Assembly (NCBI GenBank): GCA_963921935.1
Contig: OY998185.1
Coordinates: forward strand, 33,014,487 to 33,078,486
Direction: 5' to 3'
From: Galeruca laticollis
Taxonomy: Eukaryota; Arthropoda; Insecta; Coleoptera; Chrysomelidae
DNA length: 64,000 bases
Each line of letters opens with the position of its first letter. Positions within the stretch are counted from its first letter, which is position 1. The notes beneath the pieces were generated by a model that was not told where the DNA came from, ran no database searches, and saw nothing but the letters and a program-made list of their open reading frames with translations. Below are positions 1 through 10,530 of the stretch, one piece after another. The translations under genes were made by a program, and so were the position numbers.

Positions 1-140
1 AGTAACGCTCTGCGTATGTGGAATAATCAATTGACATTACTCTGACATTTCTCTTTCTTTTCAATATCAATCAATTTTTTGACTGACAGGCCTTGCCTAT
101 CTAAATTTAAATGAATAATATTTCGGACGTGTTCCGAACA
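1..140 (-). repeat. BEL-1 3' LTR, partial
   Basis: This stretch matches 6743-6881 with roughly six or seven differences by eye, including a one-base length change, so the two are the LTRs of one element. The shared block ends at the same bases, TGTTCCGAACA, at 140 and 6881. On the minus strand that is the LTR start TGTTCGGAACA, typical of BEL/Pao elements. Only the first 140 bp of this LTR lie inside the window; the rest continues to the left of position 1. Confidence 0.85.
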
Positions 141-153
141 TACTCCCGCCCTG
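141..153 (-). promoter_or_regulatory. BEL-1 polypurine tract
   Basis: On the minus strand the bases immediately before the 3' LTR read AGGGCGGGAGTA. This is the purine-rich primer site expected next to the LTR for plus-strand DNA synthesis. Its position, abutting the LTR boundary at 140, supports that boundary. Confidence 0.6.
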
Positions 154-298
154 TTGAAATCTCGGATTTCGGATTTCGGGAGGAAAAGCAAGGAAAGGTG
201 GAACAACGCGCGAATGAAATGGCGCGACGATACTATCATCGAAAGACAACCCGAGAACGCAATCAACGAAGCAACTGTGTGCAGGTTGGTCCGCTTGA

Positions 299-1242
299 TT
301 ACGGACTATAGTCTGCACTGGGCAGAGGACAAACCTTGGTAATCGGTCTGACGATTGTGCCTTCTTTGGTACGGAGTTTTATAGCACGGACTCTTTGGTC
401 CACGCCAGGAATAACCTCGACAATTCTTGCCAAAGGCCAGTGAAGGGGAGGAGTATCATCTTCCTTCAACAGGACCAACTCATTGACCTGGAGATTCTTC
501 GAAGGGGCTAGCCATTTGGGCCGATTTTTAAACGGTTTAAGTCCTCTGTAGTCCATCTTTTCCAGAAGTACTGTTGCATTTGTGAACATCTCTGCCAGTG
601 TGCAAGTCTGTTTTCAGGCAGGTGTGTGACACTGTGGTCAGGATAGGAGGTTAGAGGACAGCCAATCAGGAAATGGCCGGGAGTTAGGACTTGGAAGTCA
701 TTGGCACCACTAGATATAGGACATAATGGTCTAGAGTTTAGGATAGCCTCAATTTGGGTGAGAACGGTACTCAGCTCCTCGAAGGTGAGTTGAGCGTTTC
801 CACCGATACGTTACAAGTGTCTTTTCGCACCACGGACAGCGGATTCCCACAGACATCCCCAATGGGGACTGCGAGGAGGAATGAACTTCCACTCGAAGCT
901 GGCTTCAGAAGCGAATGTTTTGATATGATCGGATAAATTGGAATTAGAGAAGAATTCGCGCAATTCCTTCAAATGTGTTCTGGCGCCTACATAATTGGTG
1001 GCGTTGTCACTGTAGATGACGGTAGGAATTCCCCTACGTGAAATGAAACGCTTCAGGGTGAGCAAGAAGGCTTCAGTGGATAAGGAGGACACTAGTTCCA
1101 AGTGGATGGCCTTTGTGGTCATGCATATGAAAACCGCCCTGTAAAACATTGTGATAGGAGCTTTTCGGAGGCGGGAAGATTTTATAAAGAAAGGGCCACC
1201 ATAGTCGATGCCTACCCTTTCAAAGGGTCTCGAATGCTTGAC
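299..1242 (-). pseudogene. BEL-1 integrase core and C-terminal domain
   Basis: This is the integrase end of the polyprotein; it would insert the cDNA into host DNA. The first catalytic Asp lies in GIDYGGPF (about 1190-1215), the second in YSDNATNY and the Glu in GCLWES, so the acidic triad is visible. The frame from 1242 to 811 is continuous with the upstream RNase H and zinc-finger frame at 1243-2502; only a TGA at 1243-1245 separates them, probably a former CGA. After 811 the frame breaks, and the C-terminal DUF5641-like part (PPLHWPLARI, typical of BEL/Pao) is found at 299-589 in another frame. It is therefore a pseudogene. Confidence 0.85.
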
Positions 1243-2502
1243 TCAGTCTGCTGGCAAGTCGGACATAATTTGTTGAGCAGAAACAGCTTGGAAACGGAAA
1301 CAAGTAATACATTCATTAATCACTCTTTTTACTTCCCTGATTGCATTCAGGGGCCAATATTGCAAACGGACGTTAGCAAGAGCGGATTGGGCACCAGCGT
1401 GTCCCAATCTGACATGTTCTCTCTTGAGCAGAAGGGAAACTACGTGGTTTCTGACAGGAAGGAGCACGGGATGCTTATGAGGCTCAGGAACGTCTGCATG
1501 TCGCAAACGGCCTCCGATGCAGATGAGTCCTTTATCATTGATAAAAGGATTGAGGGCTAATATGCCTTTGTCGGAAATGGGTTTGAGGGATTTCAATTCT
1601 GAAATCTCCTTGGACAAGTATTTGAACTGTAAGTATCGAAGGACCAGCACTAAGGCAAAATTTATTCCTGATATGGACAAGGGGCTGTGGAGTCTTGGTT
1701 CCTTGCCCTGGGAATTGGACACAAACCGGAGTATATAAGCTATAGTATGCAACAACTTATTGAACGAAGAAAACTTTTCAAATATGGGGTTCCAAAATTT
1801 GAATTCGCAGTTGGTGGTTGCCACCAACACTTGAAGCTTGTTGCCCCTTTGTTCGGGTACGACATTCGGAGGTTTCAACGTGAATTTAAAAAAGTCGACA
1901 TTTAATTCGGACAGGAAATCAGGACCATTCCACCATAGCTCGGAATTTAAGAGATCGGGAGCGAGTACTCCTCTCGACAGCAAATCGGCAGGATTTTTAG
2001 AAGAGCGAACATGCCTCCAATTAGCTTGCGGAATGGAAACTTGAATTTGGGAAACTCTGTTTGCTACAAATGTATGCCAGCGAGAAGGATGTGATTGCAT
2101 CCAGCAGATGGCTATCTGGGTGTCAGTCCACAGATTGATGGATTCGAATTCTACACAATTCTCGAATATCTTGAGAACCCTTTGGGTTAACTTAGAAAGT
2201 AGTACCATTGCACATAGTTCAAGGCGCGGAAGTGAAACCGTCGTGAGAGGCGTAACTCTCGACTTGGAACTTACTAAAGTGTTGGAGACGGTGTTGTCGG
2301 AATAAATAGTTCTGAAATATAAACAGGAACCATAAGCTCGCTCGCTACTATCAGCAAAGCCATGAATTTGGACCTTTATTATTGATTTATCGGAAAACAG
2401 ATATCTAGGAATTTTCAAACGTCTTAAGGAATCAATGGAGGCTATGAATTTTTTCCATTCTTGGGCTAGTTCAAGAGTTCCCAGGAAAGCTTTGATAGCC
2501 AT
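1243..2502 (-). pseudogene. BEL-1 RNase H / A17-like region and integrase zinc finger
   Basis: A 419-residue open frame covers the middle of BEL-1 pol. Its first half holds HGFADSSERAYGSC and LELCAMVLLSKL, signatures of the RNase H region that Pfam lists with the Pao A17 peptidase family. Its last 80 residues hold the integrase H2C2 zinc finger: a His pair around KREHVRLGHAG and a Cys pair in CITCF. It ends at a TGA, after which the integrase core continues in the same frame. The N-terminus overlaps the preceding RT fragment in a different frame, so there is a frameshift near 2470-2500. This is the longest intact pol piece of the copy. Confidence 0.88.
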
Positions 2503-3345
2503 AATCTTTGAATGAAAATATTTCCTACAACTATGAATGGGCTCAAGTATCCGATTGGATCAAACATCTGAGCTATGAGGGATAACGCCTTGCGCTTAGA
2601 AGGAGTTTCTGAAGGAATGAGTTTAGGTAAGGAGATGGCAAATTCGTCCGAGGACGGATTCCAACATAACCCCAAAACCTTGTTGGGTGTGTCTTCCATT
2701 TCTATTTTAAGTTGAATTGGGTAAGAGGAGTCACAATATTTTTGTCGAAATTGCGAGCAATTGGATGACCATTTATGCGAAAACCCGCGGAATTTAATAA
2801 TGTATTGAGTTGGTGATAGGACTCTTCCAACTCGGATATTGAATCATCACCATGAAGTACATCATCTACGTACGTTTGATGTAACAAGGCTCTTTGAGCA
2901 GAAGAAAATTCATTGGAATTGGAAGCGAGTTCTTTTAGAACTCTTGTAGCAAGGAATGACGAACAAGTGACTCCATAAGTCACCGTGGAGAGTTGGATGC
3001 ATTTAAGATTCTCTTGCGTGAGTTTCGCCACAAGATATTCTGGAAGTGCAATTGCGAAGGATTCATTCTAACCTGGCGATAGATTTTCTCGATATCGCAG
3101 GTCAGGGCAAATTTGTATAAACGAAACCGACATAGTAGGTCGTATAGGTCCGGCTGAACTCCGTAGCCTTTGTGTAGGATATCATTCAAGGAAAATCCAG
3201 TTGAAGTTTTGCTGGAAGCATCAAAAACTACCCTGAGTTTAGTGGTTTCACTGGAATGTTTGATCACACAGTGATGTGGGAGGAAGTATTTGTTCCCAAC
3301 GGGTTTGTCGTTGGCATCAAATGGAACGTAGGTTGCATGTTTCAA
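2466..3345 (-). pseudogene. BEL-1 reverse transcriptase, frameshifted
   Basis: Three overlapping minus-strand pieces (2980-3345, 2702-3031, 2466-2699) together make the RT domain. The first carries LRVVFDASSKT and the palm Asp in LTCDIEKIYRQV; the second carries the catalytic YVDDVLHG box. Frames change near 3000 and at about 2700. At the second site a run of A is one base short of what would keep the frame open, giving a TAG stop. A further break at 3346-3354 separates RT from the gag-protease frame. RT would copy the element RNA into DNA in cytoplasmic particles; this copy cannot. Confidence 0.85.
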
Positions 3346-3354
3346 AGAAACATA

Positions 3355-5151
3355 TTAATCAATGAATCTTTTATAATCTGAAAATAACTCTGGGTTATTT
3401 TGGAAACGTTTTTCTAAGTTGCAAAATCGCTTTTTTGCAATATGGAAAGAGTTACCGAGTGGATTATTACCGGTGGGGTCTTTGAAAGGAAAATTCACTT
3501 GGAAAGTTCCGTCTTCTAAACGGACGTGTGTTTGAATGAAACTTTGTTCAGCCAATAATTCGTCAGCTGAAAAGGACTTGACTTCTGAGAGGTCTTCGAC
3601 TTCCCAGAACTTTGAAAGAATTTTGTCTAACGAGTCACCATGCTCGTAAGTATTTTGACAAGTAAGAGCAACTTTATTGTAATTAGAAGCACTTTGTGGA
3701 GGTAATTGTCCTCCAATTACCCATCCAAACCTTGTCAGCTGGAGAGTAGGAAGTTTAGGACCCAGTCGATAGATCTGCGGAAGTAAAATATCATAATAAG
3801 CATCAGCGCCCAAGAGGATGTCCACATCGGCCGGGACATGGAAATCTGGATCAGCCAGTTTGAACATTGGAGGAATGTTCAAATGTTTATTCAACGGAAC
3901 TCTAGGCAACATAGAAGTAATTACAGGAAGTACTGCACATGGAACTTTGAGTTTATAATCCTCCTTAGTATTGGAGAAAATTAGAATGTCTATCATTTTG
4001 TTCGAAATTGTAGGAGTGCATTTAATGCCGGAAAATTGGATTTGATTATCATAGGTTTTGAGATGCATTCTTCTAACGAATTTTTCAGAAGCGAAAGAAC
4101 ATTGGCTGCCGTTGTCTAGAATTATTCTAGCCTTAACAAGGTTACCATTATCGGAAAGAACATGTACGACCGCTGTGGCCAATAGAACTTCGGGACCACC
4201 TTGATCTACAAAGAGGGAGAATGGCCCCGAGGGCGGAGACACATCAACTTGAGCTTCAGACTCGGCAGAGTTAGGAGTTGGCGATTGAGAATACTGTGCT
4301 CGCCTATCCTGGTTATAATTGGAGTTTTGAACATTCCTAGGAATGGCTCCGGTACTATATTGTGGACTAGAAAACGCTCTCGGATTATAATTGGAATTAT
4401 GAACATTTGGAGAACTATTAGTTGATACAGAAGTTCGGTGGAGGAGTGTGTGGTGTTTTTTGCCACATAAGGAACAACCTCTAGACTTACACTCTGTCAG
4501 TGAATGCTTTGCCCCCAAACAATTGAAACATAAGGATTGCGACATCAGAAACTGATATTTTTCATCAGTACTAAACCTGGAAAAAATGGAGCATCTGTAG
4601 ATATCGTGATCAATAATTTTGCAAAGCCAACAAGTTCGTCGTTTACTCGTAGGCGAACTAGGAGACACGTTCTTTACATGTAACGAAGTTTTGGAATTTG
4701 CCTTTGAGGCACCTTTTTCGGTTTTTACTTCATTTGAAGCGGACTGTGAAAGAGTACTTAAGGATTCTAGGGCGTTGCATCTAGCTTCGATAAACTCGAA
4801 AAATTCCTTCAAAGTAGGATCTGATTTTGAATCTCTATTGGATTGATACTTTCTTTTACAGCTATAGTCTAGCTTTCTCATGAGTATGTTAAGGACAATT
4901 AAATCCCAATGTTGGGCTGGACATTTTAGATTTTTTAAGGATTCTAAATTTTTTCGCACATTTACTAAAAATTCTCTCAAGGTAAATGGTGTACATTTAG
5001 TTATGCTAGGACTATTTGTTATTGAATTGAAATGTGAATTTATAATAGCTAAACTGTTTTCGTAGCTACTTTCTAAAGTATTGACTGCAATTCCAAAATT
5101 GCCATTGGTTATTTCTAAGGATTCAATAAGAGATAACGGTTCTCCTTTCAA
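3355..5151 (-). pseudogene. BEL-1 gag C-terminal half and aspartic protease
   Basis: A 598-residue open frame. The first 150 residues are gag-like helices (DUF1759-type). A cysteine/histidine-rich block follows, with CWLCK, CFNCLGAKH and CSLCGKKHH: the zinc knuckles that bind genomic RNA. The second half is a DUF1758-type retropepsin. The expected active-site triplet D-S/T-G is seen as LDNGS, so the middle residue is Asn, which may be a mutation or a lineage variant. VDILLGADAY and RFGWVIGG further on are standard BEL/Pao protease landmarks. The start is not native; the frame joins the upstream gag piece through a frameshift near 5160. Confidence 0.88.
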
Positions 5152-5636
5152 ATAGGACTTTAGGTAAATTCACCTTTGAACATTTGTTAGCTGAACGTTA
5201 TTCTTTATCAAGGCTGTAAACAATTGATAAAACGGGGCCCACTTAGTGTAATCACCTGCAAAGTGGGGTAAAGAAATTTGGGGAAGTTTTACCCCTAAGT
5301 TTTGCTCATTTGTTATTGGAGCGGATTGATTAAGGTTAGGATTCGAAGCTGGAGTAGGAGGTACAGATAAACTGTGACTTTTTGTTTAAGACAAGCAATT
5401 GATCTATCAAATTTATCTTGATATGAATCTCTATCTTCCGTATCTTTTTCATTAACGTCCAAATCCTCAATTTCATTTTGAGCGTCGTTATATTTAACTA
5501 TCTCGCACACCAATTTATCTAATTTAGTTTGAGGAAGGAAAATATCTGTTTCAGAATCTATATTTGCGATAATCCAATTTTGAGTTTGTGTGATCGCGGA
5601 TTTAGCATTCTTTCTAGCTCTTAGAAAGGCTTGCAT
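5152..5636 (-). pseudogene. BEL-1 gag N-terminal part
   Basis: An open frame at 5313-5636 starts with ATG and runs for 107 residues, rich in charged residues, in the place expected for the gag start about 150 bp after the 5' LTR. Reading on in another frame (about 5160-5330) gives LPHFAGDYTKWAPF, the classic DUF1759 gag motif of BEL/Pao elements. At least two frame changes therefore separate this start from the main gag-protease frame. Position after the LTR and the motif make the assignment firm, although the first 107 residues alone are not distinctive. Confidence 0.7.
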
Positions 5637-5764
5637 TGTGTGTTTTGAAACGGAAAACTCAAACTATTGAAACTAGAAATTATACAACTATTCTAAAAAT
5701 GTAAGAACCGCGCAGGGTTCTGTGGAAAATGCACTTTTCGCTCGCTTTCACTACACGAAATCGA

Positions 5765-5784
5765 AGCTGCTTATGCGACACTAA
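5765..5784 (-). promoter_or_regulatory. BEL-1 probable primer-binding site
   Basis: Directly inside the 5' LTR the minus strand reads TTAGTGTCGCATAAGC, resembling the tRNA-complementary sites of LTR elements (T-G-T-C with a purine-rich continuation). I cannot name the tRNA. The call rests mainly on the neighbouring LTR edge. Confidence 0.4.
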
Positions 5785-6881
5785 TGTTGAAGCGACCTCA
5801 TGTAAAGCACTACAAACGTAGAGTTTTTCTTTCTTAAAAGAAACTAATCGAAATCAAAATAAATTATATCATTAAACAGTCAATAACAGTATGTAGGCGA
5901 TATTATTTAAAAAAAATAAATCGCTATGGAATGGAAAATTGTTTAGTACGGCCCTGGAATATTTACCACAACTTTTTTAATAACTGATTTACTAAATAAA
6001 TGAGAGAAATTGAATTCTTATTTAATTTATGGACATTGATTTCGAATTATTTAATATACGGGCCTGGAATTTCTTTAAAAAGAACAATATTACTAATTAC
6101 TAATGAGCGGTCTCCCTTGAAATAAGAAATATATCTGTAAGAAACTTAATCTAATTATAAAAAACAGCAGTATTCTCCAAATCGCCTAATGGAAATCAGG
6201 AACGAAATAGGAACGAGATATTTTCACCCAGATAATATTTGTAATCACCACTTGGAAGGACGTTGTATTTTTTAATACAATGCAGGAACAAACAGGAACT
6301 ATTTTTGTCAGAAATTATCTAATGCATCCCGCCCGAAGGACCATATGATAAAGCCAGCCTTTTGATGGTTTTGACTTCGACACTTTAAAGCCAGCCTTTT
6401 GATGGTTTTGACTTTGACACTTTCGGTAATTTCTTTCTCTTCGATAATCCTTTTGACAGTGGATTGAAAATCTCCAAATGAAACGCTAGTTCGTGCAAGA
6501 TTAACTTCTGACAAGGATGACTGATTTATTTATTTAAAGTTGACAAAAATATAATTATTTACAAAGTTACTACGCCGCTTTAATCAGAAAATTGGTAGAT
6601 CAGCTCGAATACTAAATGTAACTGAAATGGTTAAGTACTTACAATTGGCTTTTTTCACTTCAAAACACTTAATTTTATTAATAATTATCTACTGTAATTA
6701 TCCGCGCTAGGAATGAAATTACAAATTTCTTTTTTTAAGGGAAGTAACGCTCTGCGTATGTGGAATAATTAATTGACACTACTCTGACATTTCTCTTTTT
6801 TTTAATATCAATCAATTTTTCGACTGACAGGCCTTGCCTATCTAAATTTAAATGAATATTATTTCGGACGTGTTCCGAACA
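5785..6881 (-). repeat. BEL-1 5' LTR
   Basis: On the plus strand it begins TGTTGAAGCG and ends CCGAACA, so it is bounded by TG...CA. It is 1097 bp, long for the superfamily. Its right 139 bp match window positions 1-140. The inner boundary is inferred from the TG and the adjacent primer-site-like sequence, not from a full LTR comparison, because the partner LTR lies outside the window. It contains a 37-bp tandem duplication at 6350-6423. Confidence 0.7.
6350..6423. repeat. 37-bp tandem duplication inside BEL-1 LTR
   Basis: Two consecutive units beginning AAAGCCAGCCTTTTGATGG differ at one base (CTTCG versus CTTTG). The first is 6350-6386, the second 6387-6423. The near-identity points to a recent duplication. 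Confidence 0.9.
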
Positions 6882-7306
6882 ACACGTGTTGGTCAGTTTT
6901 TTTATATTCAGCCGCCCACTCTGGATCAGACGCTGCGAGTTCGCCATAACTGGTTATCCTCACTTAGTTTAGCCTGCGGGTCGATGCAGTTGCCCGGGAT
7001 GTGGCACGTGGAGCCATAAGAATTGGGTGCTCTGTGAGGACCAGTCATCGCCGACTACTCACTGACTATGTCGATGAATACGACCGTTCTCGATGAAAAG
7101 TACTACCTCTACAGCACATCTCCATACACCCCCGTATTGGTTATACAACCATGTAAATGAAACTGAATCCTCCTATCTACAATTTAGGGACGACAATATT
7201 CTAGCACTTCTAAATGTTGACAATCAACAATTTGCATAATATAAAACAAGATTATAACTATCAAGCAAAATTTATATATAACTTTTATTAATAGCAGTCA
7301 CATATG
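6882..7306. other. Unassigned spacer between BEL-1 and pogo element
   Basis: About 425 bp with higher GC than its surroundings and no recognised repeat. Short open stretches exist on both strands (a plus-strand frame of about 40 codons ends near 7160), but none resembles a family I know. It may be old host sequence into which both elements inserted. Confidence 0.4.
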
Positions 7307-7308
7307 TA

Positions 7309-10217
7309 GGGGAAATCCGTGTAATTTGGATCACCTAAGCAGATATTAAAATAAGTTTGATATTTGTGATAACAGAATCTTAAAAAAAATTCTTGTTTTT
7401 ACCCATTAATTTTAATTGACATTCCATTTCATAATGACGGAACTAGGAACAATTCGAATGAAAAAAAAAATTATTGCAAGTTGAACCGTTCGTGTAATTT
7501 GGACTGTTGGCTTGTAATTCGGTTTTATTTGTCGTGTAATTTGGTTTTAATATATTTTAGTCTCAAAGTATGTCAACACAATAAAAAAAAATTAAACAAA
7601 TGAAGACAGATATTTTTATTATTCTGCCATTAACATAGACAGTTATTGCAGTAATAATAATTGACATCAGTTATGGTAGCACAATCTTCATGTGCCCGAC
7701 CCTCACATGTTTTGCACTGAATCCAATCTGCATCATAGTTTTCATCGCAAACAAGGCAACAAATTTGATGACCAGTGCGACATTTCTCATTTGTTTTTGG
7801 ATGACATTTTTCCTCGTTGATTTTCGTCTTTTTGCCCTCGTTCTCTTTCTTCTTTTTTTCCTTGTTGCTTTTCTCCTTTGTCGCTACTAACTTACGTTTA
7901 TGTGTGTTTGTTTTGGGCGTTTGTTGGATTTTCAACTGTTCTTTATAAGGTGTTGCAGTTAGAACCACTCCTGAGACATTGATCCGTTTTTTCTTTCGTG
8001 GTCCCATTGATATCCCACTTGATGACGGTAGTGGATGAATTATTTCCACTGGGATATAATACTGGTTCTGTGTAGACTGTTCGGTTTCGAGGTCGCCTAA
8101 ATTCGTTGTTGATGAGGAAGATTCAGAAATTTTTAAAGGAGTAGTTTCCAGAATAGATTGTGATGTGGATGGGGCCAATACAGAAATATTTGAGAAAGTA
8201 TCTTCTTGATGCACAGGATGAAATGTGGAAGGAGAAGATTCAAAACTTGTGATGGGAGTAGCTTTCACGACAGGTTGTGATGTAGTTGGAGCACATGCAG
8301 AAGTGTTTGCTTGATGTACAGGATCTGATGTGAATGGTATAGAAGTTGTTATTGAAGAATTTTCTTGCTGGATAGGTTGTGATTTGAATGAGATACCTGT
8401 AGAAATATTTAAGGAAGTATTTTCCATCAGAACTGATCGTGATGTGGATAGCTGTGTTTTATTTGTAAGCAAATTTATGTTTTCTGATGAAGGGGAAGTA
8501 GCAGAATCAGTTACAGAAATGTTAATGTTATTCTCATCTGAATCAATTGGTCGTTCGGATACTGTCGCAGCTTCAAAATCTACATCGCTGTAGACAAAAC
8601 GGTCAGGAGGCCATAATCCTGTTTTCCGAAAACTGTTCATACCTGTCTCCATAGTAGCTGCCTACTAAACCGCTAATACTATCAACACTCAAACATTTAC
8701 CTGGTGTATCGTATAATCTTGAAGTTATTGCGGAAGCGAAGAGAGTATTTAATGGTTCAAAGAACCCAACATCAAGGGGTTGCATCTTATGTGTGCAATG
8801 TGCAGGAAATGAAAGCATGATAACACCATGATTACAAGCTAAATCTTATGCTCTCATACTCTGAGTATGACTACTGTGTCCTTCTAATACGATTAACACC
8901 TTGTTCTCTTTAGATGGTTTGGCATACTTTATAAAATGATCCAAACAGTGATAAAATCCATCAGTATCCATCGACCCGTTGTCTTGGCACTTAAATAAAG
9001 TTCCTGGAGGTGCTCCATACGTTAAACTATCCTTCATCCGCTTCCTGGCAAAAATAAGCATTGGAGGAATAAAGCTTCCAGTCGCCTTCATTGCATACAT
9101 GCCAGTAACATTTTGGCCTTTTTCTAATGACGTTATGGCGCCTATCTGATGTTTCCCCTTTTAGCAATTATTTTCTGTGGTTTCTGGACAACAGTGTGGG
9201 ATGTCTCATCAGCATTGAAAATACGATCTGCGGAAATATCGTTTTCCTTTATTATTTTTTCGTAAACGTCAAAAAATGTATAAACAACAGTTTTGTTGTA
9301 TCCTGAAGCTCGTGCTAATGACGTTGCTTCAGGGAGACGGAGACTTATGTTTGGATATCATTTCATGAAGCCTGCGTACCATTCTTTACCAGCTGATTTT
9401 TTTTCGTCACTAAATCTCGTCTTAATATTATTCTTCTCGGCTATTTCGTACGCTAGTTTAATCAGCCTTTCACGTGTTAGTCCATAAAACATCCGCTCCA
9501 ACTGAAAAATGTGATTAACAAGATCTTTTTCCACTGCCGGAGGTAAATCTGTTTGCCTTCCGATGATATAACTGCTTCCAGTAGAATATTTATTTCTGTT
9601 CCCCCAATTTTTTTTTAACGTTGTTTTTGGAATTGGTAATGCTTCTGCAGCTTCATTTATACCCGGTTGTTTCAAATTAACAGCTTTCATTGCAGCATCC
9701 ATATTTTCTGGTTTCCATTTACCATTAAATCCTTTACTCTTTTTCTCAGATCTCGTTGACATCCTCAAAAAATAAAAAAAATATTTTGTACTTGAATACG
9801 TGTAAATCGGACCAGGACCGAATTACACAACAGAGATTGGACCAATTAACACGATAGTAATATTTTCGTCGTATTTGTTTTTCTAAGTAAGCTAATAAAC
9901 CTATCCACTTTTTGATCATAGTATGGCTTTCGTAAATATGTACGAATAAACCTTATATCATTGATATTTCAAAATATATACTCACTTCGTAGAAATTCAG
10001 ACACAAAAATAACCTAACCTTACAACACAACACGTGCTACAAATGAACTTACTGGCAATCTGTGAGTAACTAACGGATTCGATTGACATAGGTTCCTGAG
10101 TGCACCTCGGTTGGGGGAGGTTTGTAACGAATTAGTGAGATGTCGCTACATACTCCGTTTTTAGAATTATCGAATTGGTCTGTTTTACACAATGGTGCAA
10201 ATTAAACGGACTTCCCC
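7309..10217 (-). mobile_element. pogo/Tigger-type DNA transposon with TIRs and TA duplications
   Basis: The left end reads GGGGAAATCCGTGTAATTTG and the inverted right end GGGGAAGTCCGTTTAATTTG. They match at 18 of 20 positions, and each is flanked by TA (7307-7308 and 10218-10219), the usual Tc1/mariner/pogo target. Extra copies of GTGTAATTTGG-like motifs lie just inside both ends (about 7490-7550, and inverted at 9800-9850), probably transposase-binding sites. It is 2909 bp and carries one minus-strand transposase pseudogene. Both ends are preserved, so the copy is complete in extent though dead in coding. Confidence 0.9.
7630..9768 (-). pseudogene. pogo/Tigger transposase with C-terminal PHD-like finger
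   Basis: Transposase of the DDE_1 class, broken. Starting at 9768 the order is a psq-type helix-turn-helix (INEAAEALPIPKTTLKK), a CENP-B-like region (about 9360-9550), the DDE core (8603-9320), a Ser/Thr-rich linker and a C-terminal PHD-like zinc finger (CCLVCDENYD, WIQCKTC, YYCNNC at 7630-7770). The first catalytic Asp is in FNADETSHT. The second motif reads LEGHSSHT, so the expected Asp is Glu. The third Asp is in MQPLDVG. The gene is broken by a TGA after the CENP-B part (about 9357), a frameshift near 9155, a TAA near 8846 and a frameshift near 8640. PHD tails are known in insect members of this group. Confidence 0.88.
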
Positions 10218-10219
10218 TA

Positions 10220-10426
10220 TGACACGCGGTCTATGGGATAGAATTTCCTGTCATAGACCAACGACACATATACGTGACATGCTAAATAATTCATCTAACA
10301 GTGTCAAAAAAGTCGTCCAGTTTATAGGAAAAAAACGATAATCGTTTTTCTTTGCGAAATTATAAAAAAATTTGTATGGTCTGATATGGCGGTCCTATCA
10401 TATAGCCGCGAACGAGTTAAGTAATA
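10220..10426. other. Short AT-rich spacer
   Basis: No gene or recognised repeat is seen between the pogo right end and the Penelope scrap. Confidence 0.4.
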
Positions 10427-10530
10427 AATGCAAAGATCAGCAGATATAGTTGTCCTAGTTTCTTATATCATGGCACGGTTATAATCATCTTAAATCGGGA
10501 AAAGATATCCAGAATATGGGGTTGGTACTT
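10427..10530 (+). repeat. Penelope-like element scrap (region just after the ORF)
   Basis: The sequence around CAGCAGATATAGTTGTCC, then ATATCATGGCACGGTTATA and AAGATATCCAGAATAT, is clearly related to 51280-51375, the segment immediately after the Penelope open frame. It is more diverged than the other copies in the window and has lost both the coding part and the terminus. It is on the plus strand relative to the element. Confidence 0.75.

Larger units (their letters stand above)
1..6881 (-). mobile_element. BEL-1: BEL/Pao LTR retrotransposon, near full length, degraded
   Basis: The element reads right to left: 5' LTR (5785-6881), leader, gag, protease, reverse transcriptase, RNase H, integrase, then the 3' LTR that runs off the window edge. 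The domain order gag-PR-RT-RH-IN and the specific BEL/Pao domains (DUF1759-like gag, DUF1758-like protease, A17-like region, DUF5641-like tail) identify the superfamily. Several frameshifts and stops mean this copy cannot express an intact polyprotein. The LTRs differ by roughly 5 percent over the 140 bp that can be compared, so the insertion is fairly old. The five bases outside the right LTR (ACACG at 6882-6886) would be one half of a target duplication whose partner is outside the window. Confidence 0.9.

Noticed and set aside
6882..7306. Possible short secreted peptide or host exon
   Set aside because: The longest frames are about 40 codons, with no signal peptide, splice signals or family match.
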